Positions 33,304 to 44,380 of a stretch of DNA of 64,000 nt are shown piece by piece (position 1 is the stretch's first letter; every line of letters starts with the position of its first letter). The stretch spans positions 164,501 through 228,500 of the forward strand of contig JACCGJ010010690.1 of the NCBI GenBank assembly GCA_013407085.1, written 5' to 3'. Both the position numbers and the translations under genes were made by a program. Source of the stretch: Atriophallophorus winterbourni. Taxonomy: Eukaryota; Platyhelminthes; Trematoda; Plagiorchiida; Microphallidae. The notes beneath the pieces are model-generated. The model was given only the letters and a program-made list of their open reading frames with translations. It was not told the origin of the DNA and did not search any database.

Positions 33304-34097
33304 GCAAGGTAGTTCTTTTTGCGGATGAATTAAATCAACTGCAAAGTGATTTAGATGTACTACACGAATGGTCAGTTGGAAATAAACTGCCGTTCAATTT
33401 TCAAAAATGCAAGTTACTGCAAATCGGTAAGCCCTTTCAGTACGAATATTACCTTGGGCAGACGATTTTGAGCTGGACCGAATCGGAGAAGGATCTTGGA
33501 GTCTGGATATGTGGCAGCTTAAAGAACAGCGTGCATTGTGAGGTCATTTGCAAGCGTGCTTTAAAGGTTCTAGGTATGCTTCGACGGATCTTCAAATCCT
33601 TTACGCCTGTAACGTTGCCAAGCATCATGAAGACCTACTTAATTCCCACAATGGAACATGCATCGCAAGCATGGACTCCGTGGATGAAAAAAGATATATT
33701 CTTGCTTGACAGGATATATCATCGTGCAACTAAACTCGTGCGTGGTTTTCGAGACCTTACATACGAGGAAAGGTTGAAAAAGCTAAAGCTCCCCACTCCC
33801 CTTCAACGTAGACTTCGAAGTGACGTTATCATTACTTACAAAATATTGAATACTCCAGATCATCCACTCAAACATTTGTTCAAATACCGTGAATCAGGAA
33901 TTACACGTAGCCACTCAGCGGCACTACAAATTCCCCATTCCCGTACTAATTGTCGCCGATATTTCTATTCGGTACGTGTCTGTTTCCTGTGGAATGCCCT
34001 TCCCGAAGCAATTATCACCTCTCCCTGTATCCAAACATTCACTCGAACCTTGGACACTTATTTGTTACATAACGATTTGACAATGCCTGTGTATTGA
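33304..34097 (+). pseudogene. CR1-b ORF2, C-terminal RT (copy 1)
   Basis: Resumes with VVLFADE and jumps to LNQLQSDLDVLHEWS. A deletion of about 36 bp has removed the last aspartate of FADD and the KLW that follows. It then continues intact through KLPFNFQKCKLLQIGKPF, TESEKDLGVWICGSLKNS, MEHASQAWTPWMKKDIFLLD and the terminal NCRRYFYSVRVCFLWNALP to a stop at 34095-34097. The catalytic site is destroyed. Confidence 0.82.
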
Positions 34098-34247
34098 CTC
34101 AGGGTAAGCATATTACTTGACTCCAGTGACATCGTGTAATTGTTTTTTATACCTCTTGTTGAACGCATATTTACTATGATATGGTAACTGTGAAGCTATG
34201 TGCTTTTTGTGACCATAAATTCTTAAATCTTGAATCTTGAATCTGCA

Positions 34248-34861
34248 AGCCATGTGGTTAGGAAATTCAACCTCGCTTATCGATTTAGGTGATGTCGCTT
34301 CCACACGTGTAACCGCATTTCTTTACTATTTGTTTAGCCTGTCCAGAAAACTCTTTGTGCTAAAAATACTGCGACTAAAACCGATTTATCAACTCAAGAG
34401 CATTGGCCACTGTTTTGTTGTAAGCACAGAAAATATTACGTGAACCTTATGTAAAGCGTACAATAGCTTGTGCTAGATCTGAGCCCATGTAATGGTTAAA
34501 TCAAACGGAAATGTAAGCTTAGATTTCAGAAATAACGTAGTTACAACGTTTACAACAGCTGAGATGACCGCAATTCTTAATCGATTGTGGTGCCTCCTAC
34601 GAATCATCTGATGTGTAAATGTAAGCGTAACCCTAAAATTGTTGGAATGCGATAACCAAGACACTATCAAAAGTTACAAACAGAAAATTCCGTGAAGTGA
34701 AATTACATCACCTATGTCAGTTTTTGTTAGAAAAACTGCTAATAAACACCAGCGGTATGAGCATGATAAGAAATAAAAATTAAATTCCAGTAAGGGGAAA
34801 ATTCCAAACATTTTTTTGTTATAAAAATGTTACATATGTGTTTCTTCCTTTCCTGTTTTAG
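34248..34861. other. Intronic sequence without recognised features
   Basis: Remainder of the intron before receptor exon E. Nothing beyond AT-rich intron sequence was recognised. The pyrimidine-rich stretch TTTCTTCCTTTCCTG directly precedes the exon E acceptor. Confidence 0.4.
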
Positions 34862-34966
34862 GAAGAAATCAGCATCTATACGAAACATTGACGTTTGATG
34901 GCCGATCTGATATCCGAGATGAAGCAGATGTAATTCACTTTGATATTATTGAGAGTCTGGGATCAA
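34862..34966 (+). CDS. Eph-like receptor exon E: juxtamembrane segment and start of kinase-like domain
   Basis: A 105-nt exon with acceptor CCTGTTTTAG and donor TCAA/GTATGT. Two bases complete a glycine codon from exon D and it ends in phase 1. The product contains LYETLTFDG, aligning with the Eph juxtamembrane YxDPxTYEDP. The first regulatory tyrosine is kept and the second is phenylalanine. DVIHFDIIESLGS then aligns with the Eph DVSYVKIEEVIGAG, the first strand of the kinase N-lobe. This match is the strongest link between the extracellular exons and the kinase-like exons. Confidence 0.82.
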
Positions 34967-35033
34967 GTATGTCCGTTTAATTATATAAACGTTCTAACAC
35001 CTACCACGAAAATATTCATTTGCATGCTTTTCC

Positions 35034-35087
35034 GTCACACACACCTCACGACCGGTTTCGTGCTGTTTGCACTCATCAGGTAGTGAC
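35034..35087 (-). ncRNA. Type I hammerhead ribozyme motif, antisense in receptor intron
   Basis: Read on the minus strand, the 5' side of stem I is GUCAC-UAC. CUGAUGA follows (35079-35073), then stem II GUGC/GCAC with loop AAACA, and GAA. A 3-bp loopless stem III ACC/GGU comes next, then the cleavage-site C (GUC). The 3' side of stem I is GUG, an 8-nt internal bulge, and GUGAC. Every conserved core base is present. The loopless stem III is typical of Penelope and retrozyme hammerheads, which are thought to act as dimers. Flanking sequence matches 55046-55145 on the plus strand. Confidence 0.72.
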
Positions 35088-35553
35088 AGTAAGATCAGGA
35101 TCCGCATGCTAATTAATACTAAACTCAAAAATGGTGCATACGAAAATAATATGGATATTTCCGTTGTACTCCCAGTTATGCTATTCACGAAACGTTACCC
35201 AATATTGAATCATTATCTCGCAAAACGTTTAATTATAAAGTATTGCGAACAGTGGCATCCGATTTTAAAGATTTCGACCGCGATAAATATTAAATACCTT
35301 AATAATTTTGAACACAACATAAAGTATCTTGTACAGATTGTCACAAACAAATCTGCACAATATTTTCTTAACAAAAAGCCACGTGAACACACCGCCGGAC
35401 CGGTATCATTCTTGCTTACTTTGAACGTATAATTGATCCGATAATCTTGGACTTTCTTGTTAAAAATTGTACACCGTATATCATTTAACTTTGGTTTCCT
35501 GGAAATGTCATGCAGACCACATGCAAACCAATCTTATTGTGTTCACATTTCAG

Positions 35554-35933
35554 ATTCCCTTGGTTCAATTTACGTTGGAAAATTTAGTGAAAGTTCGTAT
35601 TTGAACGAATGCAAATTGCCTGTGCTTGGATCTTTTGTAAATCAATTTAATGAGCAATTTACTATCAAAGATCCGGAAATCAGGAAAGCCACATCCCACA
35701 TTGTAGGCTCTATGAACCACAAGACGGTATTAGTTCAAAGTTTGGAATGTATCCTCAACTGCATGGATAAAACAGAACGTGAATCAATATACCGATCGAT
35801 AGTGTCAAGTGTCTCGCGTAATATGCAATTGATCCACCCAAATATAATGAAAACCTATGGATATTGTAGCGCAGGAAATTTGGTGTTTTGCCAATGGTTC
35901 CCACTCGGAACTCTAGAGGATTACATTGGACGA
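35554..35933 (+). CDS. Eph-like receptor exon F: N-lobe of a pseudokinase domain
   Basis: A 380-nt exon with acceptor TTCACATTTCAG and donor CGA/GTGAGT. It completes an asparagine codon from exon E and ends in phase 0. The glycine loop is degraded (GSNSLGSIYVGKF for GxGxFGxV). About 45 extra residues follow before the beta-3 strand. Beta-3 is VLVQSLE in place of VAIKTL, so the ATP-binding lysine is glutamine. The alpha-C region SIVSSVSRNMQLIHPNIMKT aligns with EASIMGQFDHPNVIHL, and the glutamate is lost. The hinge reads FCQWFPLGTLEDYIGR, matching ITEFMENGSLDSFLR. The fold is recognisable but catalysis is not expected. Confidence 0.8.
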
Positions 35934-36459
35934 GTGAGTAAATCGGATAATTTAATAATGATAAATCCACAGATTATTTTGTTACTAATTTACAAAATGA
36001 AATGACACGTAATTACGTGCAACAGTTTCAACAAATAAATCTAACAAGCGTAGAAAATACGTTATTAATGTGAACTCACATATTTAAGTTTGATGTGTGT
36101 GTCCGTTGATACAAAATTCACTATTTAAGATTCAAAAATTCATGGTAGTAAATGCTTACAGTGATACAACAGCACATTTTAATTGTATAAGGAATTAAAA
36201 TTTACAAATTGAGGCGCTAGAAAATGGACAGTTTATTAGAAAAAACAATGTCATGTATGCTCTCGAGATGACAAAAAAGATTCCTTAAAATAAATGTCGT
36301 GTGAAATATAAGTAAATGAAAAATAGTGTGAAAATCGAATCACTAGATTATTGTAACAGGTCTGACGGTAAAGAAACTTTAAAGACGGACCGACAGCAGT
36401 TTCGGTGAGAATGTGGTACATCCAATGGTAGCATATGTGTAAGAAGGGCATGGCCTAAC
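35934..36459. other. Intronic sequence without recognised features
   Basis: Left part of the 1,467-bp intron between exons F and G. AT-rich, with no similarity to the repeats seen elsewhere in the window. Confidence 0.4.
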
Positions 36460-37200
36460 CGAATTAGATGTCTCAGCAAATGAAACGTTTAGTTCAGTAT
36501 TTTATACGTGAGGATTAAAACCCATCGAAATCAGCTGCGAACCAGATTATCCAAATTGAGATGCACTAGTCTCTCCTCGTAAAGGTGATCGCGAAGGCAG
36601 ACCCCAATTTTGCTACAGTCCATATCCATGGTGCTCAATTGTGTACTGTATAGTCAAACACTGGATTTATATACGTATTGATGGAGCAGGAGTTGTGTTT
36701 CGAGTGTAAAACGTCGAAATATACGTCAAAGCATACATTGCATTTGGCAAGCTCGGTTTTACACGGTTTCGCATGCTATTCTTCATAAACCCATTTACCC
36801 AACGCAGTGGTTCTTTTTTTGTTGTCCACTCCATTAGTTGAGACCAAGGTTCTAAGTGAATGAGAAATTTCTACTGATCTGCAGAATTTCGAACATTATG
36901 AATTTGAATTGTAGCTTGTTCCATTATGACCAGCTGCTCAATGCATCCAGAACGATCGGTAAGCGCAATTAATCCACGTTGACTTGATTCGCATCCAAAG
37001 TTTAGCATCACTCGCAAAAATGAACATTTGGGTTACCACGAATTAAGGAAGTTCATTTAATCGGACCAAGTACCGACCCCTATGTGATACCGCTAGTGGT
37101 TTTAATGTCCCTGGACATCGCACCATTGATACGTACTGTTATTTTGCTAACAAGAGGTATCTTCCAAGCCAGGTATGGAGGCCAGCCTCATACAGTTTGC
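36460..37200 (-). mobile_element. Very degenerate CR1-like RT fragment
   Basis: On the minus strand a decayed version of the LGPLLFLxxINDLP block precedes IFASDAKLWMRIKST (catalytic FADD region), near 37010-37050. A thumb-like region follows with NTYINPVFDYTVHN and APW, matching the HPVVDYAVQAWTPW block. No open frame survives. It fills much of the intron between receptor exons F and G. Confidence 0.5.
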
Positions 37201-37285
37201 TTAAGAGTATACAGTAGATGAATATTGTGCAATTTTATTATCCAACATGCTTTACCACTAGCAACAACCCTTAATTACACTTGTA

Positions 37286-37350
37286 TTGCTGAAAATTCGT
37301 GTACACGAATAAAGCCATTTTCTTCTTTCTTCTTCTTCTTCTGTATTATT
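37286..37350 (+). repeat. 3' tail of a TTC-repeat-terminated element
   Basis: GCTGAAAATTCGTGTACACGAATAAAG followed by a TTCTTC-type run. The same ending occurs at 39148-39196 and, decayed, at 52075-52128. It marks the 3' end of one repeat family, terminated by TTC units. Only the tail is present here. Confidence 0.6.
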
Positions 37351-37400
37351 GCTAATAGTATTTTGAAACAGAGTGACTACTTTACAAAACAATTACCCAG

Positions 37401-37568
37401 GTTTTAATGGAAGAACACTGGCTTTCATTCAAATCGAGAGGCCTACACAATCGTCACCACATGGATTGCCTGTCAGAAATTTCGCCTGCGCAAACTATCT
37501 CCAATATTTTTCTGGATACTGCTAAAGGCCTCCAATATTTGTTTAGCAACAGATTCGCATATGTTCAT
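37401..37568 (+). CDS. Eph-like receptor exon G: alpha-D to catalytic-loop entry
   Basis: A 168-nt exon in phase 0 with acceptor AATTACCCAG and donor CAT/GTGAGT. After a polar linker, TISNIFLDTAKGLQYLFSN followed by RFAYVH aligns with the alpha-E helix of Eph kinases ([22 protein letters not shown]). The exon ends exactly at the histidine of the HRD motif. The next exon is only 69 bp away. Confidence 0.78.
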
Positions 37569-37637
37569 GTGAGTAGCATCGCTCATGAGATTTTAAAACA
37601 TGTGACCATGAACTATGAATTTTTTGTCACATTCCAG

Positions 37638-37823
37638 GGATTCTTTGCATCTATGGTGCTTCTTGATGAAAATTTTCGTTGTAAATTACGTCTACGTTTG
37701 GAACCGAAAATCGACCCAAAACATTTTGATGACAAACGGTGTATCTACTGTGTTGACGAGATGGCGGATCCAGAATGTAGTGAAACCAAAGTGAAAATTG
37801 ATGGGGAGTCAACAATTTTCTTT
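37638..37823 (+). CDS. Eph-like receptor exon H: degenerate catalytic loop and DFG region
   Basis: A 186-nt exon in phase 0 with acceptor GTCACATTCCAG and donor TTT/GTAAGC. After the histidine of exon G the sequence is GFFASMVLLDENFRCKLRLRLEP, where an active Eph kinase has [22 protein letters not shown]. The catalytic aspartate is phenylalanine, the asparagine of the loop is methionine, and DFG is replaced by an R/L-rich strand. The continuing segment (HFDDKRCIYCVDEM, then CSETKVKIDGESTIFF) has no kinase counterpart. All residues needed for phosphotransfer are therefore absent. Confidence 0.78.
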
Positions 37824-38690
37824 GTAAGCTTATGAAATGTAATCTGATTACATATTTCATTTCAAATTTTGATTTATTAGTTTGCGTTTAAGTTGTTTAA
37901 AATTTAAATAGGATAGAAGAGTGTAGCTATCACAAAACCTATTCTGGGGTTTGTCCATGTTTATTGCATTATAGCTTACAGCCATAAATCTGGTCTTGTA
38001 ATATAGTTAAAAGTAACGGGCCTTCAAAATTTTTGTTATATGTTATGCGTAAATCGTTTTAGTTGGGTCAATCGCAGTCATTTCACGGTTCATGCCTTAA
38101 GTCTATTACGCTGTGAGAGGCTTCGAGGACACTCGATGCAACACTAACCACGTCAAGGCCCGCGTTATGTCCCACTTGTCCATCGAATCCCAATTCATCC
38201 CTGAGGTCGACTTTCCAATTTTAATCACGTTGACTCACGAATCCTGCAGTACAAGGATACGCCAATCGGTCAACACATTGTTTCGCACATAGCACAGAAT
38301 AAAACCCACGGCTAACCTATGTAGGAAAATCTCGTTACCACAATATTATCCTCAACCTGTTCGTGTCAGTCATCACACTGATTTGATTTGCCAATCTATT
38401 TCCTGCACAGCGGTTTAATTTTATGCAGATTCCACCGGACATGATGTATTGCATATAATATAATAACTGCTAGTGTTGTCCATCTATTCCTTTTCCTAGC
38501 ATGTTATCACTTAAACAAATTTTTGTTCAATTACTCTGAAACCCGATTTCTTGAGGGGTTGGCATTGTTGTCGTCAAATAATTTGACGCATCCTGATTTT
38601 GTGTTCTACCCGAGGGTGATGTACTGCATGTTGTGCTAAAGCATTTGGTTAACGCTCCGCTACTTCACTTCACACACAATTTGAATGTAC
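37824..38690. other. Intronic sequence without recognised features
   Basis: Left part of the 10-kb intron between exons H and I. No open frame or repeat identity was recognised. Confidence 0.4.
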
Positions 38691-39196
38691 GTGCTTATAG
38701 ATCCGTATGTTGGTGCTCATTCTTGATGTAACGAAAGTGAAATCTATATCAGGCCACTCAAGGTCTAATCCTAACTCTGTCCAAACGACTATTGAGGTGG
38801 TGCCCCACACATTATGGTCACTCGACCTGACATTAATCACGTCTATCCTCTTATCAACGAAACGGGGCCTTCAAATCGGCCGTGCATACAGTTAATTTCT
38901 CCAAGGGTAAAATGCATCAAATATTTTCGGATCAACTGAGGTCAAATTTGGACGTGCACTTTAGAACGAAGTACGAGATACCGGGACTTGCAGCGAAACG
39001 TTTGACCCAAAAACGTTTGCTAGTAAACTGGATCGTATGTCAATCAATTAAGACGGACAAGAAAAATCGTTCAGTCGACAAATTGTAATTCGATGTCGGG
39101 ACATGTTTGTCATTTTTTAAATTTGTGGTGAAATTATTGTAACAGCTGAAAATTCGTGTGTACGAATAAAGTAAATTTCTTCTTCTTCTTCTTCTA
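38691..39196 (+). mobile_element. TTC-tailed repeat, 3' end (RTE-like or SINE-like)
   Basis: It ends in AATTCGTGTGTACGAATAAAGT and a run of TTC. A second copy (51212-52130) shares about 400 bp, including GGCCTTCAAATCGGCCGTGC, AAATTTGGACGTGCA, GAGATACCGGGA and the CGTTCAGTCGACAAATT box. No coding motif was found. The short triplet tail fits an RTE-type 3' end or a SINE that borrows one. Confidence 0.6.
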
Positions 39197-39539
39197 TCCT
39201 GTCCTGCAGTTTATACCCTTATGATTGATGCTATAGACGTGAGCCTCAACCGTAAAACACCAACATTTTCCAAAACAAAACAGTGCCAAATATGCACTTG
39301 AAAAAGAATACAACCCGACTTAATTTTATAGTCGAATCTGGTATTGATAGAGCCTATCTTTAATATTACTGCCTCATTTGCAACTTCGATGTCAATTGAT
39401 TTCGCGTCAACCGGTTCCATTCGAGATATCTAATAATGGTTTTCTTTGACTGAGTTCGAAGCTCAGCATACAAATATTTGAGGCATCATTTAAAACTCTA
39501 GTTTAGGCTCAGAACTCTTGGACTACCGAAAAAATCGGA

Positions 39540-40990
39540 AAATTCAAATTTCAAAGAAATTCAATGTTTTAATGGTCCGAAAGGCAAATAATTTACAGCA
39601 CCATAGATTAAATATATAGGGAATGCATAAAAACAACGCATTTTTATTAATATGGAAAGTCATCTTGTGTATTCAGGTACTAGGTTGGATTTGGTCAACA
39701 TACACTTGTCAAGTTCAGTCTTAAACATGTTCGTGCTTGATGCGCAAATGATATGTGGGGCAGGGATTTCCATATAAAACAAACTCAGACAGCAAAGAAG
39801 AACCTTCGACAATTTGATGTAGAGTGTGGAATAATTAACTTGTAGCCCTGCGATTTGCTACCACTTGCTTATTGACGATGAAAAAGGTGTTCACGTTGGT
39901 GATCCACGGTACGAAAAGCCAAAGAGGTTTAGAGTTGCAATCCTTTCCTTGTATGGCCTGTTATATAGTCCGGTCACAAGATTTGTAGTGCGGTGGCAGA
40001 CGCGTTGCAGCAAGGTGATGTCCTTCTGTAAACACGAGGACCATGCTTGAACAGCGTACTCCACTGTTGGCCGAATACAGGGGTTAAATATCCGTGGGAG
40101 TATCTGTTTTGTGAAACAATCGAAGATGCTTCTGAGCAATGCTGAGCTTTGGCAGAAATTTTTGTATACCACAGAACACTGCCGTGTTGACTTCAAGTTA
40201 CTGCAAATCCACACACACAGGTCTATCTGTTCCGTAACCCATGAAAGTTGCTGATACCTCAGAGAGTATGTGAATTCGAATAAATAACCGACGTTCAACA
40301 TTTTACATTTTTGAATGTTGAATGGCAGGCAGTTTCGCAAGGACCACTTGTGATGTGCTTTGAGATCTTTTTGTAGAATTTGGTATTTTCTGTGGTGCAC
40401 ATGCTAGTCTAGACTTTGATGTCATCTGCAAATAAAATGATTTTTCTGCGTACTATTTCGAGTATATCATTCGCGAACACGAGGAAGAGTAATGGCCCCA
40501 AGACTGAGCCTTGAGGTACGCCACTTGTAACTTCTACTGGGCTGGATAGTGTCACATCAACTCTAACCCTTATAACTCTACCAGTCAAGTAATCCTTTAT
40601 CCAGGCCAATAGTCTGCCGCTCACCCCGAGCTGCTCCAATTTTTGTAACAGTATGCTGTGGTTAACACGGTCAAAAGCTTTAGGCATATCCAAGTAGCAA
40701 GCATGGATAGGGCATCCATCGTCCACGGCTCGAGTCTAATTATCAAGAGTTATGAGAAGATTGGTGAGACAGGAGTGTCTTGTCCTGAATCCGTGCTGTG
40801 CGATGGAAATCAGCTTATTTTGTTCCAAATGTTTAACGAGTTCGTCAGCCGCAAGTCGTTCGAGAACTTTAGAAACCACTGGCAACAACGTGACTGGTCT
40901 GTAGTTAGACACATCGGATCGTTTACCGCCTTTCTATATCGGGGTGATTAATCCACTTTCCAGTCAGTAGGAACCTTGCTACACCTCAGT
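39540..40990 (-). mobile_element. CR1-c retrotransposon, 5'-truncated, partly degenerate
   Basis: Minus strand. An RT part at about 40985-40740 is decayed. The frame 40726-40409 reads [47 protein letters not shown] and FADDIKV. After a frame change, 40400-39891 has CLPFNIQKCKMLNVGYLF, a changed TEKDLG block, RPTVEYAVQAWSSCLQKDITLL and YKERIATLNLFGF. The 3' UTR ends near 39540 with the AATTCAATG repeat shared with 32758. Palm motifs including FADD are intact, so this copy is younger than the one at 164. Confidence 0.82.
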
Positions 40991-41039
40991 GCTAGGTTGA
41001 AAAGATCAGAGAGTGGTGAGAATATAGTCTGTAAGGCCA

Positions 41040-44000
41040 GCCAGACAAAATATACACCTCCGCAGATCATACACGCGAACGCTCAGCTGTTATAAATCTC
41101 CCGGTGTGTGACTCAACCTTTATAAAACCGACCGTCAACAGTATGTCTGAACTAAACTTCTCTGACATCAACAAGGTTAAAAGACTAAGCCGTCCGGCCA
41201 TCAGAAGTTTCAGCTTAATCCATCTGATTCAAACCCAAGGGTGGAAGCGAAAAGATCTCAAAAAATCTCAGTGTAATCTGTACCAGCCTACCGGTGTCCA
41301 GCGAGAAAATTTTTGGGAATATAAAGAGAAACGACCTAGAACAATGGTCGAACCAGTGTACGATGATGTGTTCGGAAACCATCAGACCGACAGCAGTTAA
41401 GCGTTCGATTCGCCACCAAATCTCCCCATATTTAGTTGAAAAACGTCTACTAGAAATAACACTAAACATTGGGAAGGATACGAAACTGTTCTCTTAAATT
41501 CTTACGGGCTACGTAAATTTCCTGTGTGCAATACTAGTATCTACGCCGACGTAACCGGTTGGGAATAAAAAGGACGTCTTCCTGTTGGTTAGAAGAGCAA
41601 CGAACGCAGTCTAATCCATCTAGGCGTTAGAGTGGCTGCAAATACGACGGAGGCTGTTAAACCACAACAACACGACTATAAACCGTGGCTCTACATCTCG
41701 GAAATGAGAGAAGCTCGCGAGTTTGTTGTTGAAAATAATTCAGGATACCCCGGTCATCAAATTACAAAGGCGAACCTTACTGTCCTAAATAGTGCAGTGA
41801 CAGACTTCGTCAGACAATAATTGGCGAGTACATCGAAAAAATATCCTTAGCGACGTCAAACTAAGTACATTTTTGGATGTCTTAGAAACACAAAAGGAAG
41901 CTTTGCCATGCACAGACACCGAAAACTCAAACCCAGAAAACGTTTCAAAAAACCACAATGGTCCGGCTCTCAGAGAGTCAGACCAATAGAAATCATCCAC
42001 AAATCATCGCACCTACCAAAACCGACATTAACTGTATATACACAAATGTGTAGTGTTTGCGAAACAAAATAGTTGAATTGACTCATTTCAGTAACCAGTT
42101 TTCTGCTAACATATTATTGCTGTAAACCGAGACGTGTGTCCATGATCAGCTGAATGATTACGAGCTGGCAATTCCCAACTTGATACTGTCGGCGAAAACG
42201 CTCAAGAACAGATGTCGGAGTAGCTATGTATTAGCGCGAGCGTCTTCGCTGCACAATGGTTTATGATACCACAAATGTCAGGCTCTCAGGTAGTTGGACC
42301 AATAGACACGATTTACAAATCATCGCTACATAAAAAACCAGTATTGACTGTTTATACAAAAATGCGCAATGTTTGCCGAACAAATAGTTGAATTAACATA
42401 TTTCAGCAACCAGTTTTCCGCTTATATTTTTAGTGTAAACGAGACGTGTTTCAATGATCGGGTGAATGATTGCGAGCTAACAATTCCAAACATGATCCTG
42501 CTTCAGTAAGACAGCTCAAGAACAGATGGCGGAGTAGCTGTGTATTACCACGAGCGTCTTCACTACACAATGGTTTCTGATACAGGATTTGAGCTAGAGG
42601 ACTCTATGTGGTGAAGCTTGCGTCTAGAATCAGGAGAGAACTGCATCCTTGGTGTCATTCATCGTTTACCTACCTCATATGACGCCCATAACGAAATGTT
42701 GCTGGAAATATTGCGCAACGCTGGAAATCTGGAACCAAACTAATCATAGTGGGTGATTTCAACCTTCTACAGCTTCACACCCAAAGATTGCACACGCGGC
42801 GGTCAATTGAGTACGAATTCCGCGAGATGATTGATTTCATTCCCCTTGAGAACCACGTAAATGCCTTCATTCGACACAGAGGCATGACGAATCTTTAATC
42901 CGAGATTTGATACTTATATCAGAAGCAACAGCAATCGAGTCAGTGCAATTTCATAGTCCGGCGTGCAGTGAAGAAAGTGTATCTAATGAACACAAACTCA
43001 TCAGGTGTCGACTACATTGGGCCTTCGTGAAACATTCAAGATGCTAGAAGAGAGAGATCTAAATCTTATGAATGCAGAAATTCACTTTGCCAGTCTTTTA
43101 AGATACATCGGTATGCAAATAGACGAAAACTCAGCCTATGCTCAGGAAAGAAAACCTAGGACAATTTACTTTGATCATTGCAGTCTCACTTGGAATTGGA
43201 TAGCCATGCGAAATTCGAAATGGGCTGCACACAGAATCACTCGAGCAGACTTATCCTGCAACATTTTTGGAATGTCCGAAACAAATTGACGTCCTTAAAT
43301 CACGAAGACAAGCAATATAACAATTAGATGCTGATAGACCAAACGGAACGACATCCTAAGACATTCTACACGATTGTAAACAACACGACTGACGTTAAAC
43401 CTAGAGTTTTCAGGTTCATACAGCGGACGGATTGACAGAAAATATCATGAATGCAGCTGACGCTATAGCGAAATTTTATGCGTATGTCTTTTGTCTGATA
43501 GATATGCCCCGGCCAACACATGTGCCAACTTCAATAGAGGTGGAAAGCCTAATTGATGCCGATGTGAATCTTAGGGTTGTGCGAAAGCATCTACACAGTC
43601 TAAACGTTAACAAATCCCTTGGAGAAGACTGAATAACGTCGGCTATTCTGAAGTCAGGAGAGCTGGAGTTTTAGGGCCCACTATGTGACTTATTTAAATG
43701 CACACTAAATATCTGAATCGTCTCAGCTAACTTGAAACACGAAGTTATTAAACCAATCTACAAACTTGACAGTCATTCGGATCCGGCAGATTACCACCCT
43801 GCGACTATCCTTTCAGTGGTTTCTAAAGTATTGGAAAGATTGGTGTGTGAATGTCTTATCAGGCATTTCGAGAGCCATGAAATTCTTTCTCCGACACAAT
43901 AATTCATAGGATATCTCACTCACTCAGACAACTTTTTACAATTGGTTCCAACCTACCGTCCTGCATTCACAACCTGACTCTTCAAATCCCATATTCCGGA

Positions 44001-44380
44001 TTGAAATGCCGCCGCAAATTTTACTCTGTATGTGTAAGATTTCTGTGGAACAGTCTACCGTCAGAAATTGTTTCCTCATCAAACGAAATGAAATTTATAA
44101 ATGTTAAGAGCTTTTATGTGGAATAATACACTGTTGTTCCCATTTTACTGAAACCCAATAGTCATTACTCCATACACACATACTTGGAATAACAAATATT
44201 CCCAAACTTCTATTTCCGGTCGAGTTTTCCCCCCGCCATGTTACAATTATAATTACTTTTGCTCCTTTCTTGAAGTACATGGACGCAAGCATTAAAGTAA
44301 CGATTTGGTTATCTCTCATACATATATCTTGTGATATTGCACAACTATTGCTTTTTTCACCATAAATCTTGAATCAGAAT
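41040..44380 (+). mobile_element. CR1-a retrotransposon with ORF1, internal duplication and deleted RT core
   Basis: Plus strand. ORF1 remnants lie at 41140-41820 (KVKRLSRPAIRSFSL, then VLLNSYGLR and IYADVTGWE, matching YADVPWWE of CR1-b). A roughly 316-bp tandem duplication lies at 41957-42588. Endonuclease pieces to 43000 follow, then a linker and an RT start (43005-43900: KSLGED, PIYKLDSHSDPADY, and SVVSKVLERLVCE). The RT core from the QHGF block to the thumb is missing at about 43905. The C-terminal block (LPSCIHNLTLQIPYSGLKC and VRFLWNSLPSEIVSS) continues to a CATAAATCTTGAATC tail at 44362-44380. Confidence 0.78.

Larger units (their letters stand above)
28940..34247 (+). mobile_element. 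CR1-like retrotransposon (CR1-b copy 1), near full length, interrupted
   Basis: The most complete element of the window. It has a 5' UTR of about 450 bp (28940-29398), ORF1 (29399-30816), ORF2 endonuclease (30834-31847), RT (31844-32757), and a foreign insertion (32758-33303). The RT end follows (33305-34097), then a 3' UTR ending in AAATCTTGAATCTTGAATC at 34224-34247. It lies in the intron between receptor exons D and E, same strand. It is disabled by the insertion, which removed about 50 bp of RT, by a further small deletion right after the first three residues of the FADD box, and by frameshifts. Confidence 0.88.
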
